Source: Pseudomonadota bacterium (GTDB taxonomy: Bacteria > Pseudomonadota > Gammaproteobacteria > Burkholderiales > Rhodocyclaceae). From it: DNA of 40,314 bases. The notes beneath the pieces were generated by a model that had not been told where the DNA came from, made no database searches, and worked only from the letters and a program-made list of their open reading frames with translations. The stretch covers positions 1 through 40,314 of the forward strand of contig JAJZPJ010000002.1 in assembly GCA_021811225.1 (NCBI GenBank), read 5' to 3'. Numbering within the stretch: position 1 is the first letter of the stretch; every line of letters begins with the position of its first letter. Made by a program: the position numbers and the translations under genes. Shown piece after piece: positions 32,927 through 40,314 of the stretch.

Positions 32927-33621
32927 GAGCCATGATTCTCGCCGCCGGCCGCGGCGAGCGCATGCGGCCGCTCTCGGACGCCTGCCCCAAGCCGCTCTTG
33001 GCCGTGGGCGGCAAGGCGCTGATCGTCTGGCAGATCGAACGCCTGGCCGAGGCCGGCATTCGCGAGCTGGTGATCAACCACGCCCACCTCGGCGCGCAGA
33101 TCGAGGCCACCCTGGGCGACGGTCGCCGCCACGGCGTGCGCATCATTTACTCGCCCGAGGCCGAAGCGCTGGAGACCGCGGGCGGCGTGGTCAAGGCCCT
33201 GCCCCTGCTCGGGGCCGAGCCCTTCCTGGTGCTCAGCGCCGACATCTATTGCGAATGCGATTACCGCGCGCTGACGGCCGCGCAACCGGCCGACGGCGCG
33301 CTCGCCCACCTGTGGCTGGTCGACAACCGCCCCTGGCACCCGCACGGCGATTTCGCCCTCAGCGCGGGCTTCCTGCGCAATACGGGCGAGCCGCGCCTGA
33401 CCTACTCGAACATCGGCATCTATCGCCCCGAGTTCTTCGCCGGCGTCGCGTCCGGCAGCAAAATGCCCCTGCGCCCCCTGCTCGACCGGGCCATCGCCGC
33501 CGGGAAAGTTCGGGGTGCCCGCCTCGATGCCCTGTGGGACAATATCGGCACCCCGGCACAACTGGCCGAACTGGATGCCGCCCTCGAACGACGCCGCACG
33601 CGAACCGACCGCCACCGATAA
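32923..33621 (+). CDS. murU: Nucleotidyltransferase, MurU-like (MurNAc-1-P uridylyltransferase); GTG start 32923 or ATG 32932
   Basis: MILAAGRGERMRPLSDACPKPLLAVGGKALI; GTGA overlap with amgK. Confidence 0.87.
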   Translation: MRAMILAAGRGERMRPLSDACPKPLLAVGGKALIVWQIERLAEAGIRELVINHAHLGAQIEATLGDGRRHGVRIIYSPEAEALETAGGVVKALPLLGAEPFLVLSADIYCECDYRALTAAQPADGALAHLWLVDNRPWHPHGDFALSAGFLRNTGEPRLTYSNIGIYRPEFFAGVASGSKMPLRPLLDRAIAAGKVRGARLDALWDNIGTPAQLAELDAALERRRTRTDRHR

Positions 33622-33622
33622 C

Positions 33623-34921
33623 ATGGACATCTCGGTATTTTCCGACCGCCGCGCGCGGCTCCTGGCCGCCATGGGGACCGGCGTGGCGGTGATCCCCACC
33701 GCGCCGGAGAAGCTGCGCAACCGCGACAGCCACTATCCCTATCGCGCCGACAGCTATTTCCATTACCTGTCCGCCTTCCCCGAGCCGGAGGCGGTGCTGG
33801 TGCTGGTCGCGGGCGCGGAACCGAAGAGCCTGCTGTTCTGCCGCGACAAGGACGTCGAGCGGGAGACCTGGGAAGGCTTCCGCTACGGGCCGGAGGCGGC
33901 GTGCGAGCGCTTCGGCTTCGATGGCGCCCATTCGATCAAGGCTGTCGACGAAAAACTCGTCGAACTGCTGGCCAACCAGCCGAGCCTGTGGTTCTCGCTC
34001 GGCCACGATGCGGCCTGGGACGCGCGCATCACCCAGGCGCTGAACGCGGTGCGGGCCCAGACGCGCACCGGCGCGCGCGCCCCGGCCGAAATCCGCGACG
34101 TGAGATGCGCGATCGATGCCATGCGCCTCATCAAGGATTCCCAGGAGATCGACGTGATGCGCCGCGCCGCCGACATCTCGGCGCGGGCCCACCGGCGCGC
34201 CATGCGCGCCGCCGCCCCGGGCAGGTTCGAATACCAGATCGAGGCCGAACTGCTGCACGAGTTCCGCGCCGGCGGCAGCCAGGCGCCCGCCTACACCAGC
34301 ATCGTCGCCGGCGGCGCCAACGCCTGCATCCTGCACTACGTGGACAACAGCCGTTGCCTGAGGGACGGGGACATGCTGCTGATCGACGCCGGCTGCGAAC
34401 TCGACGGCTACGCCTCGGACATCACCCGCAGCTTCCCGGTCAATGGCCGCTTCAGCGGACCCCAGGCGGACATCTACGACCTGGTGTTGGACGCCCAGGC
34501 GGCGGCGATCGCCGCCATCCGGCCGGGTGCCGACTTCAACGAGCCGCACGCGCAAGCGCTGAAGGTCCTGGTCCAGGGCCTGGTGGATCTCGGGCTGCTC
34601 CACGGCGCGGTGGACGGCATCATCGAGTCGGAGGCCTACAAGCGCTTCTACATGCACCGCACCAGCCACTGGCTCGGCCTGGACGTGCACGACGCCGGCG
34701 AATACAAGCAGGGCGGGCAATGGGTGGCCCTGCAGCCGGGCATGGTGCTGACCATCGAGCCGGGCTGCTACATCCGCGCCGCCGCCGACGTGCCGCCGGC
34801 CTTCCACGACATCGGCGTGCGCATCGAGGACGACGCCCTGGTCACCCCCGACGGCTGCGACATCCTCTCCCGCGAAGCCCCGAAGACCATCGCCGACATC
34901 GAGGCCCTGATGGCGGAGTGA
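33623..34921 (+). CDS. pepP: Xaa-Pro aminopeptidase
   Basis: MDISVFSDRRARLLAAMG..., DSHYPYRADSYFHYLSAFPEPEAV, metal motifs LLIDAGCELDGYASDITR, HRTSHWLGLDVHDAG, MVLTIEPGCYI. Confidence 0.94.
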   Translation: MDISVFSDRRARLLAAMGTGVAVIPTAPEKLRNRDSHYPYRADSYFHYLSAFPEPEAVLVLVAGAEPKSLLFCRDKDVERETWEGFRYGPEAACERFGFDGAHSIKAVDEKLVELLANQPSLWFSLGHDAAWDARITQALNAVRAQTRTGARAPAEIRDVRCAIDAMRLIKDSQEIDVMRRAADISARAHRRAMRAAAPGRFEYQIEAELLHEFRAGGSQAPAYTSIVAGGANACILHYVDNSRCLRDGDMLLIDAGCELDGYASDITRSFPVNGRFSGPQADIYDLVLDAQAAAIAAIRPGADFNEPHAQALKVLVQGLVDLGLLHGAVDGIIESEAYKRFYMHRTSHWLGLDVHDAGEYKQGGQWVALQPGMVLTIEPGCYIRAAADVPPAFHDIGVRIEDDALVTPDGCDILSREAPKTIADIEALMAE

Positions 34922-34925
34922 GCGC

Positions 34926-36155
34926 GTGGCCGACGAATACCACTCTGCGAGCGATGCGAACCAAGGTCACCCCTCTCCGCGGGAAGGGGGTCGGGGGGAA
35001 GGCCCACTCCACGTCGGCCCCGCCGACGATGGCGATGCGAGCATCGCCATCGTCGGTGGCGGCCCGGCCGGCATGGCGCTGGCGCTGGCGCTGGCCAAGC
35101 AAGGCGGCCGGGCGCGGATTTACGAGGCCCGCGAACGCGGCGCGGCACGCGCCGATCCGCGCATCCTGGCCCTGTCCCACGGCTCGCGCCAGATCCTCGA
35201 ATGGCTGGGGGTGTGGCGCGCAATCGCCGCAACGCCGATCGCCGCGATCCACGTCTCGCAGCAAGGCGGCTTCGGCCGCACCCGGCTCTCGGCCGCCGAA
35301 CAGGGCTTGCCGGCCTTGGGCTACGTCGCCACCGCGGCCAGCATCGGCGCCGCCCTGGACGATGCGCTCGCCGCCGCGAACATTGCCGTCCGACAGCAGA
35401 CCCGCATCGATCGCGTCGAGCCCGGCCGGGACTCGCTGCAGCTGATGAGCGCAACGGACGAGGCGAGCGCCCGCCTGGTGGTCTACGCGGAAGGACAGAT
35501 CAAGGCCGGCGCCGCTGCGGTGACGCGCGACTACGGCCAGAGCGCGGTGATCTGCCGCGCGCGGACGACCGCCGCCCACGGCGGCGTCGCGCACGAGCGC
35601 TTCACCGCCCAGGGTCCGCTGGCGCTGCTGCCGATCGGCGCGGAAATGGCGGTGGTCTATACCTGCCCCCGCGACGAAGCGGAAAGGCTCGCGGCGCTGG
35701 CTGACGCCGCCTTCCTCGTCCGCCTGCAGGAACATTTCGGCACGCGCCTGCGCTTTTCATCGGCGTCGCATCGCCAGGTGTTCCCCTTGGCGCTCAACTA
35801 CCGGAAATCGCCGGTGGGGGACCGCTCGGTCTGGCTCGGCAATGCCGCGCAGACGCTGCACCCGGTGGCCGGGCAAGGCTTCAACCTGGCGCTGCGCGAC
35901 GCCTGGGAACTGGCGCGCTGCCTGATGGACGCCGAAGATCCGGGCGATGCGGCGCGCCTGGCGCGCTACGCGGCGGCGCGGCGGACGGACCGGATGGCGA
36001 CGATCGGCTTCACCGACGGACTGGTCCGGCTCTTCGGCAGCGACTTGCCGCTCGCCAGCCTGGGCCGCGGCATCGGTCTGCTCGCCCTGGATCTGCTGCC
36101 GCCTGTGCGCGCCTTCGTCGCCAGACGGATGATCTTCGGGGCACGCGCGTGGTAG
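34926..36155 (+). CDS. ubiH: UbiH/UbiF-family FAD-dependent hydroxylase (ubiquinone biosynthesis)
   Basis: IAIVGGGPAGMALALALAKQGG; WLGNAAQTLHPVAGQGFNLALRDAWELARCL; only in-frame start upstream of the Rossmann motif is GTG 34926. Confidence 0.85.
   Translation: MADEYHSASDANQGHPSPREGGRGEGPLHVGPADDGDASIAIVGGGPAGMALALALAKQGGRARIYEARERGAARADPRILALSHGSRQILEWLGVWRAIAATPIAAIHVSQQGGFGRTRLSAAEQGLPALGYVATAASIGAALDDALAAANIAVRQQTRIDRVEPGRDSLQLMSATDEASARLVVYAEGQIKAGAAAVTRDYGQSAVICRARTTAAHGGVAHERFTAQGPLALLPIGAEMAVVYTCPRDEAERLAALADAAFLVRLQEHFGTRLRFSSASHRQVFPLALNYRKSPVGDRSVWLGNAAQTLHPVAGQGFNLALRDAWELARCLMDAEDPGDAARLARYAAARRTDRMATIGFTDGLVRLFGSDLPLASLGRGIGLLALDLLPPVRAFVARRMIFGARAW
34945..35003 (-). repeat. Dispersed repeat copy B (inverted relative to copy A), inside the 5' end of ubiH
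   Basis: GGGAAGGGGGTCGGGGGGAAGG (34981-35002) is the exact reverse complement of 12009-12030, with shared flanks CTGCGAG...GTCACC. Confidence 0.75.
35023..35056. repeat. Perfect 16-bp inverted repeat, 2-nt spacer
   Basis: CCGACGATGGCGATGC-GA-GCATCGCCATCGTCGG. Confidence 0.9.
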
Positions 36156-36166
36156 ACGGTTTGCGG

Positions 36167-36180
36167 TAGAATTGCGCCCT
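36167..36180 (+). promoter_or_regulatory. Putative dusB-fis promoter -10 with GC-rich discriminator
   Basis: TAGAAT at 36167-36172 followed by TGCGCCCT. Confidence 0.45.
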
Positions 36181-36222
36181 CGCCCATGCCGCCAGCACAT
36201 TGATCAGCGCCGCGACCCACCC

Positions 36223-37245
36223 ATGAATTTCGCCGGATTCAAGCTCAGGAACAATCTGTTCGTCGCGCCGATGGCCGGCGTCACCGACCGCCCCTTCCGG
36301 CAATTATGCAAATCCCTGGGGGCCGGCCTCGCGGTCTCCGAGATGGTGACCTCCAACTCGCTGCTCTACGGCAGCGCCAAGACCCGCCGCCGCGCCGATC
36401 ACCAAGGCGAGACCGATCCGGTCTCGGTGCAGATCGCCGGCGCCGACCCGCGCATGATGGCGGAGGCGGCCAGATACAACGTCGATGGCGGCGCCCAGAT
36501 CATCGACATCAACATGGGCTGCCCGGCCAAGAAGGTGTGCAACGTCATGGCCGGCTCGGCGCTGATGCAGGACGAGTCGCTGGTCGCGCGCATTCTCGCA
36601 GCGGTGGTGGAGGCGGTGCCGGGCACGCCGGTGACGCTGAAGTTCCGCACCGGCTGGAACCGCGACAACAGGAATGCCCCGGCCATCGCGCACATCGCGG
36701 AGGACTGCGGCATCCGCGCCATCGCCATCCACGGCCGCACGCGCGCCGACCAATACCAGGGCGAGGCCGAATACGACACCATCGCGCTGGTGAAGTCGCG
36801 GCTGGGCATCCCGGTGATCGCCAACGGCGACATCACCACGCCGCAGAAAGCCAGGTTCGTGCTCGATGCCACCGGCGCCGACGGCATCATGATCGGCCGC
36901 GCCGCCCAGGGGCGGCCGTGGATCTTCCGCGAGATCGAGCACTTCCTCGCCACCGGCGAGATCCTGCCCGCCCCCACCGCCGCCGAGATCCACCTCATCC
37001 TGCGCCGCCACCTGGCCGACCTCTACGCCTTCTACGGCGAGGAGACCGGCGTCAAGATCGCGCGCAAGCACATCTCCTGGTACACGCGGGGATTGATCGG
37101 CGCGGCCCAGTTCCGCCACGCGATGAACCGGCTTGCCAGCGTCGAACTGCAGCTCGAAGCCGCCGACGAATTCTTCCTCGGCTACGCCGCCGCCAACGAC
37201 CAACTGTCTTACGACCAAGCCGAGCGAGGAGTATTGGCGGCATGA
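36223..37245 (+). CDS. dusB: tRNA-dihydrouridine synthase B
   Basis: LFVAPMAGVTDRPFRQLCKSLGAGLAVSEMV, DINMGCPAKKVCN, IPVIANGDI. Confidence 0.96.
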   Translation: MNFAGFKLRNNLFVAPMAGVTDRPFRQLCKSLGAGLAVSEMVTSNSLLYGSAKTRRRADHQGETDPVSVQIAGADPRMMAEAARYNVDGGAQIIDINMGCPAKKVCNVMAGSALMQDESLVARILAAVVEAVPGTPVTLKFRTGWNRDNRNAPAIAHIAEDCGIRAIAIHGRTRADQYQGEAEYDTIALVKSRLGIPVIANGDITTPQKARFVLDATGADGIMIGRAAQGRPWIFREIEHFLATGEILPAPTAAEIHLILRRHLADLYAFYGEETGVKIARKHISWYTRGLIGAAQFRHAMNRLASVELQLEAADEFFLGYAAANDQLSYDQAERGVLAA

Positions 37246-37472
37246 GCAACGAGATCGCAGACTGCGTCAGGCGCACGCTGAACCGCTACTTCCGCGACCT
37301 CGACGGCGAGCAGCCGACCGCCATCTACGACATGGTGCTGAGGAACGTCGAACACTCGATGCTGGAAGTGGTGATGCACAAGGCCGAAGGCAACCAGACC
37401 GTGGCCGCCGAGATGCTCGGCATCAATCGCAACACCCTGCGGCGCAAACTGACCGAATACGAACTGCTCTGA
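37242..37472 (+). CDS. fis: Fis family DNA-binding protein
   Basis: 76 aa, HKAEGNQTVAAEMLGINRNTLRRKLTEYELL; ATGA overlap with dusB. Confidence 0.96.
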   Translation: MSNEIADCVRRTLNRYFRDLDGEQPTAIYDMVLRNVEHSMLEVVMHKAEGNQTVAAEMLGINRNTLRRKLTEYELL

Positions 37473-37478
37473 CCGACC

Positions 37479-39068
37479 ATGAAAACATCACTCGCCCTGA
37501 TTAGCGTCTCCGACAAGCGCGGCATCGTCGACTTCGCCCGCGGCCTCGATGCCCTGGGCATCGGCCTGCTGTCTACCGGCGGCTCCGCCAAGCTGCTGCG
37601 CGAAGCCGGCCTGCCGGTCACCGAGGTCTCCGAACACACCGGATTTCCCGAGATGCTCGACGGCCGCGTCAAGACCCTGCATCCCAAGGTGCACGCCGGC
37701 ATCCTGGCCCGGCGCGACTCCGCCGAACACCTGGCGACGCTGGCGGCGCACGCCATCCCGACCATCGACCTGGTGGTGGTGAATCTCTATCCGTTCCAGC
37801 AGACCGTCGCCAAGCCCGGCTGCACGCTGGAAGACGCCATCGAGAACATCGACATCGGCGGTCCGACGATGGTCCGCGCCGCGGCCAAGAACCACGGCAC
37901 GGAAGCCGGCGGCGTCGGCGTCGTCGTCGATCCCGACGACTATCCCGGCATCCTCGCCGAATTGAAGGACAGGGGCGGCGAGCTCTCCCATGCCACGCGC
38001 TTGCAACTGGCGAAACGGGCCTACACCCATACCGCCCGCTATGACGGCGCGATCAGCAACTGGCTGACATCCCTGGACGCCGACAACCGGCCGGGGACCT
38101 TCCCGGACAAACTGCAACTGGCCTTCGACCAGGTCGAGGCGCTGCGCTACGGCGAGAACCCGCATCAGCAGGCGGCTTTCTACCGCGAACCCGGCGCCAT
38201 CGCCGGCGGCATCAGCAGCTACGTCCAGCTGCAGGGCAAGGAGCTCTCCTACAACAACATCGCCGACGCCGACGCCGCCTGGGAATGCGTCAAGGCCTTC
38301 GGCCCGGAGGACGGCATCGCCTGCGTCATCGTCAAGCACGCCAATCCCTGCGGCGTGGCGCTCGCCGACTCCGCGCTCGAGGCCTACCGCAGGGCCTTCG
38401 CCACCGACCCGACCTCGGCCTTCGGCGGCATCATCGCCTTCAACGTCGCCATCGACCGCACCGCGGCCGAAGCCGTCGCCGGACAATTCGCCGAGGTCAT
38501 CATCGCACCGGCGGTCACCCCCGAGGCCCGCGCCGTCTTCGCCGCCAAGCAGAATCTGCGCGTATTGGAAATTCCCCTGCCCCCGGCGGGCAGGCCTGAC
38601 TCCAGCCTCGACTACAAGCGCGTCGGCGGCGGCCTGCTGGTGCAGACGCACGACGCGGCGACCATCGTCCGGACCGATCTGAAGCTGGTGACCCGGCGCG
38701 CGCCCTCCGAGCAGGAGCTGCGCGATCTGCTGTTCGCCTGGAAGGTGGCGAAATTCGTCAAGTCCAACGCCATCGTCTATTGCCAGGACGGCGTCACCGT
38801 CGGCGTCGGCGCGGGACAAATGAGCCGCGTCGACTCGGCGCGCATCGCCGCGATCAAGGCGGAGAACGCCGGCCACAGCGTCGCCGGCTCGGTGGTCGCC
38901 TCCGACGCCTTCTTCCCCTTCCGCGACGGCCTGGACGTGCTGGCCCAGGCGGGCGCCACCGCCGTGATCCAGCCCGGCGGCTCGGTGCGCGACGCCGAGG
39001 TGATCGCCGCCGCCGACGAACAGAACATCGCCATGGTGTTCACCGGCTTCCGCCATTTCCGTCACTGA
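37479..39068 (+). CDS. purH: Bifunctional AICAR formyltransferase / IMP cyclohydrolase
   Basis: [60 protein letters not shown]. Confidence 0.97.
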   Translation: MKTSLALISVSDKRGIVDFARGLDALGIGLLSTGGSAKLLREAGLPVTEVSEHTGFPEMLDGRVKTLHPKVHAGILARRDSAEHLATLAAHAIPTIDLVVVNLYPFQQTVAKPGCTLEDAIENIDIGGPTMVRAAAKNHGTEAGGVGVVVDPDDYPGILAELKDRGGELSHATRLQLAKRAYTHTARYDGAISNWLTSLDADNRPGTFPDKLQLAFDQVEALRYGENPHQQAAFYREPGAIAGGISSYVQLQGKELSYNNIADADAAWECVKAFGPEDGIACVIVKHANPCGVALADSALEAYRRAFATDPTSAFGGIIAFNVAIDRTAAEAVAGQFAEVIIAPAVTPEARAVFAAKQNLRVLEIPLPPAGRPDSSLDYKRVGGGLLVQTHDAATIVRTDLKLVTRRAPSEQELRDLLFAWKVAKFVKSNAIVYCQDGVTVGVGAGQMSRVDSARIAAIKAENAGHSVAGSVVASDAFFPFRDGLDVLAQAGATAVIQPGGSVRDAEVIAAADEQNIAMVFTGFRHFRH

Positions 39069-39136
39069 CCACAGGCAGCGCTTCGCGCAATGAAGCGGGG
39101 CGTCCCCGTGGTCACCCTGGCTAGAGGGCTCTGTCC

Positions 39137-40314
39137 ATGAAACTGCTCGTTATCGGTTCCGGCGGACGCGAACACGCGCTGGCCTGGCGGCTGGCGCAAT
39201 CGCCGCGGGTGCAGACGGTCTATGTCGCGCCGGGCAACGCCGGCACGGCGCTGGAAGACGGCGTCGAAAACCTGCCGCTCACCTCGATCGCCGAACTGGT
39301 CGCCTTCGCCCGGAACGAACCGATCTACGCCACCGTGGTCGGCCCCGAGGGGCCGCTCGCCGACGGCGTGGTCGACGCCTTCAGGGCGAGCGGACTGCGC
39401 ATCTTCGGACCGACCCGGGCGGCGGCCCAACTCGAATCCTCCAAGGATTTCGCCAAGCGCTTCATGAGCCGCCACGGCATTCCGACCGCGGCCTTCGAGA
39501 CCTTCACCGATGCCGCAAAGGCCCGCGCCTACGCCAGCGCCCAGGGCGCGCCGATCGTGATCAAGGCCGACGGCCTGGCCGCCGGCAAGGGCGTGGTCAT
39601 CGCCGCCTCGACCGAGGAGGCCCACGCCGCGATCGAGCGGATGCTGGCGGACGGCGGCGCCCGGGTGGTGATCGAGGAATTCGTCGCCGGCGAGGAGGCG
39701 AGCTTCATCGTCATGGCCGACGGCACGCACGCGCTGGCGCTGCCCACCAGCCAGGACCACAAGCGGCTCTTGGACGGCGACCGGGGACCGAACACCGGCG
39801 GCATGGGCGCCTATTCGCCGGCGCCGGTGGTGACGCCGGAGATCCACGCCCGGGTGATGCGCGAGGTGATCATGCCGACGCTGCAGGGCATGGCCGGGGA
39901 CGGCCTGCCCTACACCGGATTCCTCTACGCCGGCCTGATGATCAAGCCCGACGGCACGCTCAAGGTGCTCGAGTTCAACTGCCGGATGGGCGACCCGGAG
40001 ACCCAGCCGATCATGCTGCGCTTGAAGAGCGATCTGGTTGAGCTGATCGACGCCGCCATCGACGCCCGCCTCGATCGGGTCGAAGCGAGCTGGGACCGGC
40101 GCGCCGCGCTGGGCGTGGTGATGGCGGCGGCCGGCTATCCCGAGGCTCCCCGGCGCGGCGACGCCATCGCCGGCCTGCCCGGGAGATCGACGCCCGCCTC
40201 CGCCGACAGCCACGTCTTCCACGCCGGCACGCTGGCCAAGGACGGGGCGATCGTCAGCAACGGCGGCCGCGTGCTCTGCGTCACCGCCCTGGGCGACAAC
40301 GTCAGGGCGGCGCA
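39137..40314 (+). CDS. purD: Phosphoribosylamine-glycine ligase, truncated by the window edge
   Basis: Manual translation MKLLVIGSGGREHALAWRLAQSPRVQTVYVAPGNAGT...GADGLAAGKGVVIA-type motif (VIKADGLAAGKGVVIA), GPNTGGMGAYSP, EFNCRMGDPETQ. Confidence 0.96.
   Translation, partial: MKLLVIGSGGREHALAWRLAQSPRVQTVYVAPGNAGTALEDGVENLPLTSIAELVAFARNEPIYATVVGPEGPLADGVVDAFRASGLRIFGPTRAAAQLESSKDFAKRFMSRHGIPTAAFETFTDAAKARAYASAQGAPIVIKADGLAAGKGVVIAASTEEAHAAIERMLADGGARVVIEEFVAGEEASFIVMADGTHALALPTSQDHKRLLDGDRGPNTGGMGAYSPAPVVTPEIHARVMREVIMPTLQGMAGDGLPYTGFLYAGLMIKPDGTLKVLEFNCRMGDPETQPIMLRLKSDLVELIDAAIDARLDRVEASWDRRAALGVVMAAAGYPEAPRRGDAIAGLPGRSTPASADSHVFHAGTLAKDGAIVSNGGRVLCVTALGDNVRAA

Overview
The window is a GC-rich stretch of chromosome, probably from a betaproteobacterial autotroph (inferred from gene content and order). 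I saw no phage, IS, CRISPR, rRNA or tRNA features. The left part is a form II RuBisCO / Calvin-Benson-Bassham cluster: rsmE(partial)-cbbR (-), then cbbY, cbbM-cbbQ-cbbO, and cbbF-cbbP-cbbT-gap-pgk-pyk-fba (+). It continues with purC, prlC and a DUF4124/glutaredoxin-like gene (+). A minus-strand block follows: GGDEF/EAL protein, then three xanthine-dehydrogenase-type molybdoenzyme subunits and a MoaD/ThiS-like small protein. After this come xthA and a DUF2892 gene (+), lptD-surA-pdxA-rsmA (-), and amgK-murU-pepP-ubiH and dusB-fis-purH-purD(partial) (+). Most genes are ordinary. The observations most worth a second look are: (1) three copies of one composite promoter/operator, TTAT-N7-ATAA-N6-GTGA-N7-TTATGG, each with a -10-like hexamer at the same distance, ahead of cbbY, cbbM and cbbF; (2) an apparent one-base frameshift in a G6 tract that removes the conserved C-terminus of the EAL domain; (3) a dispersed repeat plus a perfect 16-bp inverted duplication at the 5' end of ubiH that appears to encode an N-terminal extension; (4) a palindromic, apparently bidirectional extended -10 between lptD and amgK; (5) a MoaD-like protein ending in GG in a molybdoenzyme operon. 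I found no clearly novel multi-gene system.
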